DNA of 64,000 nucleotides. Origin: Methylomonas sp. (GTDB lineage Bacteria > Pseudomonadota > Gammaproteobacteria > Methylococcales > Methylomonadaceae). Made by a program: the position numbers and the translations under genes. Where the stretch lies: positions 1-64,000 of the forward strand of contig PERU01000004.1 of assembly GCA_002928965.1 (NCBI GenBank). Direction: 5' to 3'. The notes under the pieces were generated by a model that saw only the letters and a list, made by a program, of their open reading frames with translations, did no database searches and had not been told where the DNA came from. Of the stretch, positions 8,222 to 18,135 are shown one piece after another. The first letter of the stretch is position 1; every line of letters begins with the position of its first letter.

Positions 8222-9093
8222 TAGATTTTTGTGATTAATAGTGTATTGAATGCCGTGAGATTAAAGTAGGTGTATGAGTAAATCGAGCGGTTTTGTCCAG
8301 ATTGCTGCCATTGAGGCCCTGCAAAATTTAAAGGGTAGACAACTTTTGAAGCCATCCACATCCGCGATTTGTAATAATTTTTGTATAAATCAACGCTGGA
8401 GATAGGATCAAACCTATGTATTCGGAACGCTTGCTAGACGAATTGAAACAACCTAGAGCTGTAGTTTATGCCTTAAATGCCCATGGTTTCAAGCTGTTTA
8501 TTTGTCAATGCAATCAGGCTGTTTAATGCGCTGCCGGTTTACGCTCAAATTATGACCGAATGGGTGCTCGACAGGGGAAACCGGTCAGAGATTCAGACAT
8601 GGTGGAAACGGAAAATCGAGATAAAAAGTCATTCCATTAGTTTTCGGTTATACACAAAAACGGCTTGGCAGCATCAATAGCCTGTATTGTGGTTCATTGG
8701 GTTTTTTAGAGCGAGGCAAAAACACATTAACCAATTGATTTATGATTAAAAAACTGTGTGCAGCCGTTTAATCCAGATAAGGCACATAAAAACCAAGCAT
8801 TTAAAGCAAATTAAAGAAATGTTAGGCACAGCCTTTGTCCACAGCACTTGTGGATACTATCGTTTTGCTTTTGGTACTCAGGTAGTTAGAAACATAACCT
8901 GCAATTTTTGTTAGGATTTTATTTCAAGTCAGACTACCTGAAGTGCCAATACCCATTTTTAAACTAACGAACATGAAAGCTCGATGACCCCGGCCAATGA
9001 AAGTTGGGGTAGGAACGACTCCAGTCGCGATTTCATGAACCTGCGCTTGGTGAGCGCTCTCTTCGGTGTGAATAAAGTGTTCCCACAACCTTA
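8222..9093. other. Gene-poor stretch with only very short open frames
   Basis: No convincing gene was found. Two short frames start with ATG on the plus strand: 8274-8405 (43 codons; AGTAGG lies 5 nt upstream) and 8416-8526 (36 codons, MYSERLLDELKQPRAVVYAL). Both lack recognisable domains. The sequence from about 8690 to 8980 is AT-rich and non-coding. A REP-like palindrome sits at 9010-9033 near the end of modE. Confidence 0.4.
9010..9033. repeat. REP-like palindrome
   Basis: GTAGGAACGACTCCAGTCGCG resembles the GTAGGAGCG...CGCGA type of REP sequence found between genes in many gammaproteobacteria; CGACT and AGTCG form a short stem. It lies 60 bp beyond the modE stop and could shape the 3' end of that transcript. 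Confidence 0.45.
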
Positions 9094-9942
9094 TCAGTCT
9101 TCAGCAACAACTACGGGTGGGTCTGTATTCGTCATCGTGCCCAATATCACAGCATTACTCTTGAATACAGCCAATACGGAATCGCCAGGATTTAAAATCA
9201 GCGACTCTGCACTGTCCCGTGTAATCACCGCCACAATACTTTCCCCACCCAGCAGACGGATAAACACTTCTGCATCAACGTCGTCGTGCTGGACACGAAT
9301 TACTGTGCCTTTTAGCGAATTCCGTGCGGATAAGCGATACGGGTGAGCATCCGTGACGATATTAATTTCAGATGTGCCAATCAGTAATAAAACGTCATCC
9401 TGATGTTTGAGGCCCAGCGAGTCAAATTCATCATTTGTCATGGAAGCGACTATATGCTCGCCTCCCTTCAGTCTGACGTTGACCTCTTTATGAATGGCGC
9501 CGGTCGTAAAATCGGAGACCTGACCAAATAGCTGGTTGGATGCGCTGGACTTTACCGCCATGTTTTTCAGCAAAATCATCGTTTCCGGGTCGTCCAGTAA
9601 ATCCCGATTGAGTTTGGCTAAGAATTGTTGATGCCGGTATTCCAAGCGAGCGTACAGCCTCAGCAATGCCTGACCTGCAGGCGTTAAAAGGGTTCCTCCG
9701 CCTTTACTTCCCCCGGTTGCGGTTGCTATCAACACTTTGGGGGCCAGATTATTAGCCCTTTCTATCATCTGCCAAGCACCTTTATAACTCAAGCCAACAT
9801 GCTTAGCAGCTTGGTTGATTGACCCGGTTTTATCGATTGCACTAAGCAATTCAATCATCCGCTTATCCAGCATACCAGCCAAACGTAATTCGGCTTCGAC
9901 CCAAGCCATTGGAAGGGCAGGGTGGTTTGAATTTTTGCTCAT
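9094..9942 (-). CDS. modE: Molybdate-responsive transcriptional regulator ModE
   Basis: The 282-residue protein has the full ModE plan: an N-terminal LysR-like winged helix (LRLAGMLDKRMIELLSAIDK, INQAAKHVGLSYKGAWQMIE), the linker ATGGSKGGGTLLTPAGQALL, and two C-terminal Mop/TOBE modules (SASNQLFGQVSDF and LSARNSLKGTVIRVQ) that bind molybdate as a dimer. Molybdate-loaded ModE represses uptake genes in the known cases. It is divergent from the porin-modABC unit and 52 bp from a perfect ModE-type palindrome, which suggests autoregulation. Length is close to E. coli ModE (262). Confidence 0.95.
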   Translation of the reverse strand: MSKNSNHPALPMAWVEAELRLAGMLDKRMIELLSAIDKTGSINQAAKHVGLSYKGAWQMIERANNLAPKVLIATATGGSKGGGTLLTPAGQALLRLYARLEYRHQQFLAKLNRDLLDDPETMILLKNMAVKSSASNQLFGQVSDFTTGAIHKEVNVRLKGGEHIVASMTNDEFDSLGLKHQDDVLLLIGTSEINIVTDAHPYRLSARNSLKGTVIRVQHDDVDAEVFIRLLGGESIVAVITRDSAESLILNPGDSVLAVFKSNAVILGTMTNTDPPVVVAED

Positions 9943-9994
9943 AAAAAACCTTCAGCTGCAAATTTATCGATCAATTGGAAATAGATAATTTACC

Positions 9995-10026
9995 AACTCG
10001 TTATTTACAAAAGTAAATAACGAGTT
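9995..10026. promoter_or_regulatory. ModE operator candidate (perfect palindrome) upstream of modE
   Basis: A perfect 14-bp inverted repeat with a 4-nt AAAA centre (arms 9995-10008 and 10013-10026). Its core, CGTTATTTA-N6-TAAATAACG, matches the published E. coli ModE consensus CGNTATATA-N6-8-TATATAACG at 16 of 18 defined positions counting N as free. The site begins 52 bp upstream of the modE start, where it would cover the modE promoter. The assignment is by motif and context, without binding data. Confidence 0.8.
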
Positions 10027-10357
10027 AAACTAAATCACGTTGATCCTGACCTTTGATACAGGGCGTAGATCATCGACATGGATGGCTTGCTGGCGATTAT
10101 AGGTTATTCATGCTCAACCACGCTTGTGGCAAAGCGGCGAGCAAACAACGCTTTGTTGATTTGCCTGTTATGCAACGCTAAAAACTTATTCGCTTTTTGA
10201 AGCCGTTATAAACTCTTGTCGCTAATGCGACAAAAAGTAACAATTTGTTGGAAAAATATCTAATACTATACTTTTAGTGTGGAAATGGTAGGTCAGTGGA
10301 ATCAAAGCCGACGAGGTAATCGTAAAATAGGCACAGTATCTGCTTTTGTATTTTTAT

Positions 10358-10381
10358 CGATATAAACTATCATACATAACG
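10358..10381. promoter_or_regulatory. Second ModE operator candidate, upstream of the porin and modABC
   Basis: CGATATAAA-N6-TACATAACG differs from the ModE consensus half-sites by one base on each side and has the same 6-nt spacer as the palindrome at 9995-10026. It lies 113 bp before the porin start. A separate short hairpin (TTGTCGC at 10216-10222 pairing with GCGACAA at 10227-10233) is found in the same 552-bp intergenic region, which otherwise holds no gene. Confidence 0.7.
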
Positions 10382-10494
10382 AAATGCCTATGCACTATCG
10401 ACTGTCTGAGTAACCCGGAATAAGGGGCCGAATTATCAGAACGTTATGAAACTACTGCACGCGCAGCGTATTCAATTTTAATTTTAGGTGCTAG

Positions 10495-11970
10495 ATGAAC
10501 ATACAAAAAATCCTCGGGCTCATCCTGGTCTGTAATTTTTGTGTAACTATGGGAAATCAGCTTATGGCAGCAGAAAAGAAAAGCTATTCCAAACCGCCAT
10601 TTGCCGCTTTCGAAAGCCAGATGTCGGATGCCTTGCTTGGTAATGACAAATTTGAAAAACCTGTCTGGAACCTGCATGACGCACTTAACTTACCAAAATG
10701 GTTGTCGATGTCGCTTGAGCAGCGTACCCGTTACGAAACCCAGGACGGGCAATTCGAGGCCAATACCCAGGGTGGGGATCAGCAAATTGCCATGCAAACC
10801 GATGTCTGGTTGGAAGCTCATTGGCGCAAGTTTCGCTTGGGTGGCGAGTTTATGGATGCCCGCCAGTTTGGCGCTGATGAGGGTTCGGCATTGAACAACA
10901 CGCATGTCAACGAAGCCGACTTTATTCAGGGCTATCTGGCCTGGGCTGATCAAAATGTTTTTTACAGTGGTATTGGTGCGGAAATCATCGCAGGCCGGCA
11001 AACGCTCAATTTCGGTAGTCGCCGACTTGTGGCACGCAACGTTATGCGCAATACCATTAACAGTTTTGATGGGATTCGGTTGCGTTTAGTGAATTACAAC
11101 AACTGGCAATTGAACGCTTTCGTCACCATGCCGGTCGGGCGTTACCCCAATAATTCTCAGCAATTGCTGGATCATTTCCACAGTTTTGATGAACCCGAAT
11201 ACCAAACCTGGTTTTCAGGCGGATTTTTGGAAATTTTCGATCTGGCCTGGAAAATCAATGCCGAACTGTATTTATACCATCTGGATGAAGGTGACAGGCA
11301 GCGCAACCCAACGGCCAACCGCCGCTATTTCACACCCGGCATGCGCTTGTATATGAGGCCGGCCAAGGGAGCCTTTGATTTCGTCACTGAGACCATAGGC
11401 CAGTTTGGTACGGTGCGATCGTCCAGAGCCGCCAATAATGGCGAGGATTTGGCGCATGAAGCGTGGTATCAGCATCTGGATGTTGGCTATACCTTCGATA
11501 GCCCATGGAAGCCGCGCGTGGCACTGGAATACGACTATGCCAGCGGTGACCGCGACCCCAACGATAAAAAAGATCAGCGTTTCGATACCCTGTTCGGCGC
11601 CCGTCGCTTTGAGTTCGGACCTACTGGCATGTACGGCGCTTTCGCCCGCAGCAACATTAACAGCCCCGGTTTACGTATTGCTGCCGCCCCCATCAACGAT
11701 GTGGTGTTGGGCTTGAGTCATCGCTGGTATTGGTTGGCGGAGGACAAGGATACCTGGACCACCGCCGGGCTGCGCGACCGTAGCGGCAACACCGATAGCT
11801 ATATCGGCCAGCAACTGGAGTTGAACGCGCGATGGGACATCAACAGTAGTCTAAGTTTAGAAACCGCTTGGGCGCATCTGTTTAAGGGTGCGTTTGCCAA
11901 GACGACCCAAAACGCACCGGACGCGCAAGATGTCGATTATTTTTACGTACAAAGCATGTTGAGATTTTGA
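10495..11970 (+). CDS. Alginate-export-family outer-membrane porin in the molybdate locus
   Basis: The 491-residue protein begins with a signal peptide (hydrophobic LGLILVCNFCVTMG, cleavage near QLMAA-EKK) and continues with alternating amphipathic strands ending in F, as in outer-membrane beta barrels (FYVQSMLRF). Segments such as LEQRTRYETQDGQF, AGRQTLNFGSRRLVARN, INSFDGIRLRL and VALEYDYASGDRDPND match the AlgE-like alginate_export family. Such barrels often serve substrates other than alginate. The position between modE and modA and the ModE-like box upstream suggest a porin for molybdate entry. This role is inferred from context only. Confidence 0.85.
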   Translation: MNIQKILGLILVCNFCVTMGNQLMAAEKKSYSKPPFAAFESQMSDALLGNDKFEKPVWNLHDALNLPKWLSMSLEQRTRYETQDGQFEANTQGGDQQIAMQTDVWLEAHWRKFRLGGEFMDARQFGADEGSALNNTHVNEADFIQGYLAWADQNVFYSGIGAEIIAGRQTLNFGSRRLVARNVMRNTINSFDGIRLRLVNYNNWQLNAFVTMPVGRYPNNSQQLLDHFHSFDEPEYQTWFSGGFLEIFDLAWKINAELYLYHLDEGDRQRNPTANRRYFTPGMRLYMRPAKGAFDFVTETIGQFGTVRSSRAANNGEDLAHEAWYQHLDVGYTFDSPWKPRVALEYDYASGDRDPNDKKDQRFDTLFGARRFEFGPTGMYGAFARSNINSPGLRIAAAPINDVVLGLSHRWYWLAEDKDTWTTAGLRDRSGNTDSYIGQQLELNARWDINSSLSLETAWAHLFKGAFAKTTQNAPDAQDVDYFYVQSMLRF

Positions 11971-12188
11971 TATCCCTTTCGCACTTCACATTTTGGCGCA
12001 TCTGTTTATACACCCTACGTGAGGGGGCAGGGTGGGGGGAATCAAAAGACTGAAATTTGAAGTGTAATGACTAAAGCTTGAAAACCCGGTAACTGATTAT
12101 GTTTCTCAACGGTATGCGGTCACAAGCATACGCAATATACAAGATCCTTCAGGTGTCCCTAATTTTTTGTAATTATTTGGAGTGACTT

Positions 12189-12977
12189 ATGCGTAACCAG
12201 TGTTCTGTCTGTGCCTTTATACCAAGCAGGGTATTCGTTCTGACGGCGTTGATGCTGATCGTGTCTCCTGTCTGGTCGGCAACCACGCTGGTTGCCGTGG
12301 CTGCCAATTTCACAAAACCTATGACGGAAATTGCTGCCGAATTTGAAAAGGCAACCGGTCATACCGCCAAGCTGTCGTTTGGTTCTTCAGGCAAATTCGT
12401 CGCCCAAATCGAGAACGGTGCGCCCTTCGAAGTATTCATGGCTGCCGATCAGGAAAACGCGGTCAAATTGCAAACCGCCGGGCTGGCGGTGGCCGACACC
12501 CGCTTTACCTATGCTCTCGGCAAGTTGGTGTTGTGGTCGGCGACACCTGGATATGTTGATGAACAGGGCGAAGTACTTGGCAAAGCCATTTTTAAGCACT
12601 TGGCCCTAGCCGATCCCAAGCTTGCGCCTTACGGCGCTGCGGCTGTCGAGGTATTAAAAAATCTGGGACTACAGGAAAAATTACAACTTTTGCTTGTTCA
12701 GGGTGAAAATATCTCGCAAACCCATCAATTCGTCAGCACCGGCAATGCGGAGCTGGGTTTCGTGGCTTTGTCCCAAGTCATCGAAAACGGCAAGATAGCC
12801 AGCGGTTCAGGCTGGATCGTGCCGGAGAGATATTACGCCCCGATCAGGCAGGATGCGATTTTGCTGACTATAGGTGAGGATAACCCTGCCGCGCTGGCGC
12901 TGCTGAAATTTTTAAAAGGCTCTGAAGCGTCTGCCATCATTCTCAAATACGGTTACAGTCTGCCGGGACAACCTTGA
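12189..12977 (+). CDS. modA: Molybdate ABC transporter periplasmic binding protein ModA
   Basis: The 262-residue protein has a signal peptide ([14 protein letters not shown]) and ModA signatures: [94 protein letters not shown] and the terminal [10 protein letters not shown]. It binds molybdate or tungstate in the periplasm and passes it to ModB. It follows the porin after a 218-bp gap and is translationally linked to modB. Starting at ATG 12189, preceded by TTGGAGTGACTT, gives a complete signal peptide. Confidence 0.95.
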   Translation: MRNQCSVCAFIPSRVFVLTALMLIVSPVWSATTLVAVAANFTKPMTEIAAEFEKATGHTAKLSFGSSGKFVAQIENGAPFEVFMAADQENAVKLQTAGLAVADTRFTYALGKLVLWSATPGYVDEQGEVLGKAIFKHLALADPKLAPYGAAAVEVLKNLGLQEKLQLLLVQGENISQTHQFVSTGNAELGFVALSQVIENGKIASGSGWIVPERYYAPIRQDAILLTIGEDNPAALALLKFLKGSEASAIILKYGYSLPGQP

Positions 12978-12979
12978 GC

Positions 12980-13666
12980 ATGCTAAGTGCTGCCGATATT
13001 GCCACGTTATGGTTGACCTTCAAGGTTGCCAGTTTGGCTACCCTGATCATGCTGCTACTGGGCACGCCGCTGGCCTGGTGGCTGGCACGCACCCGCTCAC
13101 GCTTCAAAGGCATCTGTAATGCACTGGTGGCCTTGCCGCTGGTGTTGCCGCCGACCGTTCTGGGATTTTATTTATTGGTGATGCTGGGACCGAAAGGCCC
13201 CATCGGCCAGCTGACCAATGAATTGGGCCTGGGCACCTTACCGTTTACCTTTCCGGGTTTAGTAGTGGCCTCGGTGTTTTATTCCCTGCCATTCGTGGTG
13301 CAACCTTTGCAAACCTCATTCGCGGCAATTGGCCGCCAACCGCTGGAAGCCGCTGCCACCTTGCGGGCCGGGCCTTTGGATACGTTTTTCAACGTGGTGC
13401 TGCCTTTGACCAAGCCCGGCTTTATGACTGCGGCCATCTTGGGTTTTGCGCATACCGTCGGCGAATTCGGCGTGGTGCTGATGGTGGGTGGCAATATTCC
13501 GGACAGAACCCGGGTAGTGTCGGTACAAATCTATAACCACGTCGAGGCTTTGGAATACGATCAGGCGCATTGGCTGGCCGGTTGCCTGTTGCTGTTTTCG
13601 TTTACAGTGCTGCTGGTGTTGTATAGCGCACTGAAAACTCATCCCGTTGCCCATCAACTCAAATGA
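12980..13666 (+). CDS. modB: Molybdate ABC transporter permease ModB
   Basis: The 228-residue inner-membrane permease has about five helices and the EAA loop typical of binding-protein-dependent permeases ([20 protein letters not shown], then [14 protein letters not shown]). I use ATG 12980, two nt past the modA stop; an overlapping TTG at 12974 would add two residues. Its stop overlaps the modC start by ATGA. It forms the translocation channel with ModC. Confidence 0.95.
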   Translation: MLSAADIATLWLTFKVASLATLIMLLLGTPLAWWLARTRSRFKGICNALVALPLVLPPTVLGFYLLVMLGPKGPIGQLTNELGLGTLPFTFPGLVVASVFYSLPFVVQPLQTSFAAIGRQPLEAAATLRAGPLDTFFNVVLPLTKPGFMTAAILGFAHTVGEFGVVLMVGGNIPDRTRVVSVQIYNHVEALEYDQAHWLAGCLLLFSFTVLLVLYSALKTHPVAHQLK

Positions 13667-14736
13667 CCACGCCAATTCACGCACGATTCGATCTCGACTA
13701 TAGCGAATTTCGGCTGGCTGTAGACTTGGTTTTGCCGGGTAGCGGTGTCACGGTGTTGTTCGGCCATTCCGGTTCCGGCAAGACCACGTTACTGCGCTGC
13801 ATTGCCGGTTTGCAGCAGGCGGCCAAGGGATTTTTAAAAATCAACGGCGAAGTCTGGCACGACAGTGAGCGCGGTGTATTTTTGCCTACCCATAAGCGTT
13901 CATTGGGCTACGTGTTTCAGGAAGCCAATCTGTTTCCGCATCTGTCGGTCAAGGGCAATTTGCAATTCGGCCTGAAGCGCACAGGCCAAACTGGCGCTGA
14001 TCTGACACACATCCTGGAGCTGTTGGGTATCGTGCATTTGTTAGAGCGCATGCCGGACAGATTGTCCGGTGGCGAGCGCCAGCGGGTGGCCATTGCCCGC
14101 GCCCTGGCGTTGAACCCCAAAGTGCTGCTGATGGACGAGCCGCTGGCGGCGCTGGATTTCAAACGCAAGCAGGAAATTTTGCCATTTTTGGAGCGCTTGC
14201 ATCGGGAACTGCACATTCCGCTGCTTTACGTAACACATTCTCAGCAGGAAGTGGCGCAACTGGCCGATCATCTGGTGATTCTGGACGAAGGCCGCGTACT
14301 GGCCTCTGGGCCGTTGTCGGAAACTTTAAGCCGGCTGGACGTGCCATTGGCAAAAGACCGGGACGCCGCTTCGGTTTGGCCTGTCATTGTCACAGAACAT
14401 GAAGCGGAATATCACTTAACCCAAGTGGCTTTCGACGGCGGTAGGTTGAGCCTGCCAAGCCTGGCGGTAAACATTGGCACGCCAATGCGAGTACAGATTT
14501 ATGCCCGCGATGTCAGTATTACGCTGCAAGCGCCTGTTGCCACCAGCATTCTGAATGTGTTGCCAGCCTGTATCACCGGTATCGTTGACGATCACAGCGG
14601 CCATTGCGTAGTGCGGTTACAGGTGGGCAATCTCTCATTGTTAGCGCATATAACCCGTAAATCTGCAGTATTGCTGGGTTTAAACAGTGGCATGCCGGTC
14701 TATGTACAGATCAAAGGCACCTCAATCTTGAATTAA
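13663..14736 (+). CDS. modC: Molybdate ABC transporter ATP-binding protein ModC
   Basis: The 357-residue ATPase shows Walker A GHSGSGKT (residues 34-41), a Q-loop ([13 protein letters not shown]), signature [15 protein letters not shown], Walker [13 protein letters not shown] and the switch His in [13 protein letters not shown]-terminal TOBE/Mop domain ([16 protein letters not shown] type, about 290-357) binds oxyanion and can inhibit transport in the family. It overlaps modB and completes modABC. Length equals E. coli ModC (352). Confidence 0.96.
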   Translation: MTTPIHARFDLDYSEFRLAVDLVLPGSGVTVLFGHSGSGKTTLLRCIAGLQQAAKGFLKINGEVWHDSERGVFLPTHKRSLGYVFQEANLFPHLSVKGNLQFGLKRTGQTGADLTHILELLGIVHLLERMPDRLSGGERQRVAIARALALNPKVLLMDEPLAALDFKRKQEILPFLERLHRELHIPLLYVTHSQQEVAQLADHLVILDEGRVLASGPLSETLSRLDVPLAKDRDAASVWPVIVTEHEAEYHLTQVAFDGGRLSLPSLAVNIGTPMRVQIYARDVSITLQAPVATSILNVLPACITGIVDDHSGHCVVRLQVGNLSLLAHITRKSAVLLGLNSGMPVYVQIKGTSILN

Positions 14737-14758
14737 TCAACCCGACAGGAGATGTACC

Positions 14759-15190
14759 ATGAAAGCAAGTGCACGTAATCAATTTACCGGTATCGTCAAC
14801 AATGTGTTTATTGGCGCGGTCAATGCCGAAGTTCATCTCAGTTTGAAAGGTGGCGAAACCATCGTCGCGACGATCACCAAGGAGTCGGTCGATAATTTGG
14901 GAATAACACCCGGATTGGACGTCATTGCTTTGGTCAAGGCCCCACAAATCATCGTAGTCACTAATTTCGCTGGTTATAAACTTTCTGCGCGTAATCAATT
15001 ACAAGGCACTGTTACTCAAGTCAAACCCGGTGGGGTTAATTCCGAAGTTGATATTGAATTAAAAGCCGGCGAAAAAATTACTGCCACGGTCACTAACGAT
15101 AGCGTCGAAAGCTTGGGTTTACGCAAAGGTCAAACGGCAACGGCGGTATTTAAAGCGGGTGCAGTGATTTTGGCTGTCGCGGCCAAATGA
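14759..15190 (+). CDS. mop: Di-domain molbindin (Mop), cytoplasmic molybdate-storage protein
   Basis: 143 residues made of two tandem Mop/TOBE modules: KASARNQFTGIVNNVFIG ... IVVTNF and KLSARNQLQGTVTQVKPG ... VILAV. The two SARNQ motifs start at residues 3 and about 77, so the second module repeats the first. Molbindins bind several molybdate ions per assembly and buffer the cellular pool. AGGAG lies 7 nt before ATG 14759, 22 nt after modC, so it belongs to the mod operon. The SARN modules are also seen in ModE here. Confidence 0.93.
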   Translation: MKASARNQFTGIVNNVFIGAVNAEVHLSLKGGETIVATITKESVDNLGITPGLDVIALVKAPQIIVVTNFAGYKLSARNQLQGTVTQVKPGGVNSEVDIELKAGEKITATVTNDSVESLGLRKGQTATAVFKAGAVILAVAAK

Positions 15191-15363
15191 ACCGAATGAC
15201 TCGTTCAACACCGGCCTATAGTCATTCATTGACTTATAGTGCAATCAGGGGTTTTTCAGAGTTAATCAGGGTTTGCTGATTTACCTGGGGGTATAGCGAA
15301 TACCGTCAGGAAAAATTGAGTATGTCGCACGCGAGATGCGATGTAGAACGGTTGAACTTGGTG

Positions 15364-15585
15364 TTAATCCACCATATCAATGTAGTGTCCGGCTTTTTCG
15401 TAAAGCGTCTTTGGCCATTTCTTGGGTGGTAGGCGACATAGCATTTTCTTTTCATCGTCGCTGAGTAGTTTGACTAATTCTTTGGATATTTTTGACTCTT
15501 GAAGTAACTCTTCATCAGTCAAAGGCGCGTCCAAACTAGCAAGTTCTGCGGGGGATAAGTTTTCAAGTGTCATTTCTTTGCCCAT
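15364..15585 (-). CDS. Small hypothetical acidic protein
   Basis: A 73-residue helical, charged protein (TLENLSPAELASLDAPLTDE, then LVKLLSDDEKKMLCRLPPKKW) with no signal peptide or known domain. ATG 15585 is likely, with MTLENLSP five residues in as an alternative. It stands alone on the minus strand between mop and the cold-shock gene. Codon use looks normal, which is the main support. Confidence 0.5.
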   Translation of the reverse strand: MGKEMTLENLSPAELASLDAPLTDEELLQESKISKELVKLLSDDEKKMLCRLPPKKWPKTLYEKAGHYIDMVD

Positions 15586-15795
15586 TATGATCGCTGATAT
15601 TTCGCTGGTAAGCGTTGTATCCCGGCATAACCAAGACCATCAGCTCTTATCGCGAAATCGGCACATGAAGCTCAAGTAAAGCTTCCGCTACAGATAAGGA
15701 ACAACTTGTTTGAACCGAGTTGTTCGCCATCAAACCAACTGCATGCACAACAGAAAAACACGTCTGCTGCGCAAGCAGTCAGCAAATTTGCATAA

Positions 15796-16005
15796 TTACA
15801 ACGGTGTGACGTTCTCAGCTTGAGGGCCTTTCGCGCCGCTGGTTACTTCCATAGTCACACTTTGACCTTCTCTTAAGGTTTTGCGGCCACTGCCTTGAAT
15901 GACACTGAAATGTACGAATACATCTTTACCGCCATCTTGTTCAATGAAGCCGAAGCCTTTTTCATCGTTAAACCATTTAACTTTGCCTTGTACTAGTGCT
16001 GCCAT
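15796..16005 (-). CDS. Cold-shock domain protein (CspA family)
   Basis: The 69-residue protein is a single OB-fold cold-shock domain. Both RNA-binding motifs are intact: KGFGFIEQ (RNP1) and VFVHFSVI (RNP2), with the opening [13 protein letters not shown] and the closing [10 protein letters not shown]. It binds single-stranded nucleic acid and melts RNA structure. The expected length and residues are all present. A long gene-free leader (16006-16215) lies upstream, as in cold-inducible csp genes, but cold induction cannot be shown here. Confidence 0.95.
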   Translation of the reverse strand: MAALVQGKVKWFNDEKGFGFIEQDGGKDVFVHFSVIQGSGRKTLREGQSVTMEVTSGAKGPQAENVTPL

Positions 16006-16407
16006 AAATCTCTCTTAAATATTAAAAACCATTGCTGGTACATGCGATCACCTGACCGAATGTCAATTATCCTTTATTACTGCTAATAAAACGACAATAA
16101 AAAACAGATTTTGCTGTGTCTTTTAGACTAATCACCGACACCATTGGCACTTGGATAGCGACAATTAAGTCAGCCAAGCCTTTCCCGCGATAAGTCAATC
16201 AGGAAAATTCGGGTTTAGCCGGGCTGCGCAGGAGGGTACTTTTTGTATGAAACACTTGAGCCACAATGACTTAACGTGACGAAGACACAGGCTAATTTTG
16301 TGTGTTGAACTGTCTTAATTTGGGTCAAGCTATGCTTAGTTGTTTTATCATGGCTGATAGTATTAACAAAACGCGTCACTTCACTCGATTTAAAAAAGGA
16401 TAAAAAA
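16006..16407. other. Intergenic region between cspA-like gene and transglutaminase gene
   Basis: About 400 bp without a convincing gene. The half next to the cold-shock gene is AT-rich with polyA/T runs, suited to a long 5' leader for that gene. The right end carries AAAAAAGGATAAAAAA before the transglutaminase ATG, a clear ribosome site (AAGGA). A 78-codon minus-strand frame crosses 16215-16451 but overlaps the well-supported start and looks non-coding. Confidence 0.5.
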
Positions 16408-17205
16408 ATGTGGTTGCGAACCAATTGTGACATTTGTTTTGAAATAGTCATTCCAACGCCATTTACTTTAATGTTGCGGCCTCGCAGCGGTGCGAATCAA
16501 TGGATTGCCCGAGAAGTCTATACTTTGAACCCAATTGTCCCTGCGCTGGAATATACCGACAATTACGGAAATTTATGCCAGCGGTTGATTGCACCGCCGG
16601 GCGTATTTTCCATCCACACCGAAGCCGATATTCATACTTCTGAACAAATCGACATCGCACCCGGTGCGCCGTTTGACGGGGTACAGATGCTTCCGGATTC
16701 GGTTCTGACTTATCTTTTACCTTCTCGGTACTGTGAAGCTGACCGTTTTATCGAACTCGCTCAAGAAATTGTGGCAGGCTTGATGCCCGGTTATGATCAG
16801 GTTGATGCCGTGAATCGATGGCTGCGTGAGAACATCCGCTTCAATCCGGATGCAGCAGAGTTTCAACTTTCGGCGGTGGAGGTCAATCAAGTTGGGCAGG
16901 GCGTTTGTCGTGATTTAGCCCATTTAGGTATCGCCTTATGCCGCGCATTATGCATTCCCACCCGAATGGTGGTTGGCTATCTGCATGGTTTGAGTCCTAT
17001 GGATTTTCATGCTTGGTTTGAAGCCTATGTTGGCGGACGTTGGTACACCTTCGACCCCACTCAGCAAGAACCTCGGGGTGGCAGAGTGATTGTGGCTTAC
17101 GGCCATGATGCTGCCGATGTAGCCATCTTCACTCAGTTCGGACCGCCACTCTATCCGACCCATATGTCGGTCAGCGTCGAACGCCTGCCAGATAGTCAGG
17201 AATGA
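16408..17205 (+). CDS. Transglutaminase-like (papain-fold) domain protein
   Basis: The 265-residue protein has an N-terminal beta region and a transglutaminase core with the Cys-His-Asp triad in order: Cys of [18 protein letters not shown], His of [12 protein letters not shown] and Asp of YTFDPTQ. No signal peptide is visible, so it is likely cytoplasmic. AAGGA lies 6-8 nt before ATG 16408. It is 4 nt from the next, related gene, so both are likely co-expressed. Such bacterial pairs are thought to be peptidases or amidases; the substrate is unknown. Confidence 0.88.
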   Translation: MWLRTNCDICFEIVIPTPFTLMLRPRSGANQWIAREVYTLNPIVPALEYTDNYGNLCQRLIAPPGVFSIHTEADIHTSEQIDIAPGAPFDGVQMLPDSVLTYLLPSRYCEADRFIELAQEIVAGLMPGYDQVDAVNRWLRENIRFNPDAAEFQLSAVEVNQVGQGVCRDLAHLGIALCRALCIPTRMVVGYLHGLSPMDFHAWFEAYVGGRWYTFDPTQQEPRGGRVIVAYGHDAADVAIFTQFGPPLYPTHMSVSVERLPDSQE

Positions 17206-17209
17206 TATC

Positions 17210-18070
17210 GTGCAAAGGTTACGCATAAAACACGTCACAGAATATGTGTTTTCAGCCCCGGTAATCCTTAATTGTCACCGCTTGTTGATTCGGCCGCGTG
17301 AAGGTCACGATGTACGTATTGAATCGTCCAAACTGGACATAAGCCCTGCTTACGCGATCCGGTGGTATCGAGACGTGTTCGATAACTCCCTGGCCTTGGT
17401 TCACTTTAAAAAGCAGGCCAATCGGCTCAGAATCGCGAGTGAAGTGGTTATCCAGCATTACGAAGCCGACGCGCACAATACCACCGCCTATGGTTGCCCA
17501 CTCAGCAGTCCTTTTAGCTACGAACAGGGGGAGTTAATGGATCTAGCTGTCTATCAGCAACCAAGTTTTATGCAGGATCAACCAGCATTGCAATGCTGGC
17601 TACGAGAAATTGGTCTGGGCGTAGACGATTCAAATACACTCTGTTTGCACGCTACGCTCAATCAGGCCATTCATAGTCAATTTGAATACCGAATCCGCGA
17701 AGAGGCAGGCGTGCAGTCTCCGTTGCGCACGCTGAATCTTGGCAGCGGTTCTTGCCGCGATTACGCGACATTATTTATCGAAGCCTGTCGTTCGTTAGGC
17801 TTGGCAAGTCGTTTCGTCAGTGGTTACCTGCACGCACCTGCAACTGAAGCAGGCAATGCCTCAACGCATGCCTGGGCGGAAGTGTATATACCCGGCAGCG
17901 GTTGGCAAGGCTTCGACCCGACCATCGGCAAAATGACAGGTAATAGTCATATCGCCGTGGCAGTGGCGCGTAACCCGGAAGCGGTGCCGCCGGTATCGGG
18001 CAGCTATATCGGTCCCAAGCACATCGCGCCTATCATGCGCGTCAATGTGCAGGTCAATTTATTAGAATAA
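17210..18070 (+). CDS. Transglutaminase-like protein with bacterial transglutaminase N-terminal domain
   Basis: The 286-residue protein starts with the bacterial transglutaminase N-terminal domain (RIKHVTEYVFSAPVILNCHR, LLIRPREGHDVRIESS) followed by the catalytic core: GSGSCRDYATLFIEACRSLG (Cys), STHAWAEVYIPGSGW (His) and GFDPTIGKM (Asp). GTG 17210 is the start, 4 nt after the preceding related gene. This family often sits with alpha-E/circularly permuted ATP-grasp genes, but none is seen here. Peptide-bond chemistry is expected; the substrate is unknown. Confidence 0.9.
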   Translation: MQRLRIKHVTEYVFSAPVILNCHRLLIRPREGHDVRIESSKLDISPAYAIRWYRDVFDNSLALVHFKKQANRLRIASEVVIQHYEADAHNTTAYGCPLSSPFSYEQGELMDLAVYQQPSFMQDQPALQCWLREIGLGVDDSNTLCLHATLNQAIHSQFEYRIREEAGVQSPLRTLNLGSGSCRDYATLFIEACRSLGLASRFVSGYLHAPATEAGNASTHAWAEVYIPGSGWQGFDPTIGKMTGNSHIAVAVARNPEAVPPVSGSYIGPKHIAPIMRVNVQVNLLE

Positions 18071-18135
18071 AACTCAGCAGCCTATCTGGTCTGAATGCAG
18101 CCACTACCACGAATCAAAAGAAGCATCAGGGCTGA

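Noticed and set aside
16215-16451. A 78-codon minus-strand frame
   Set aside because: Overlaps the start of the transglutaminase gene, has no recognisable features and no ribosome site.
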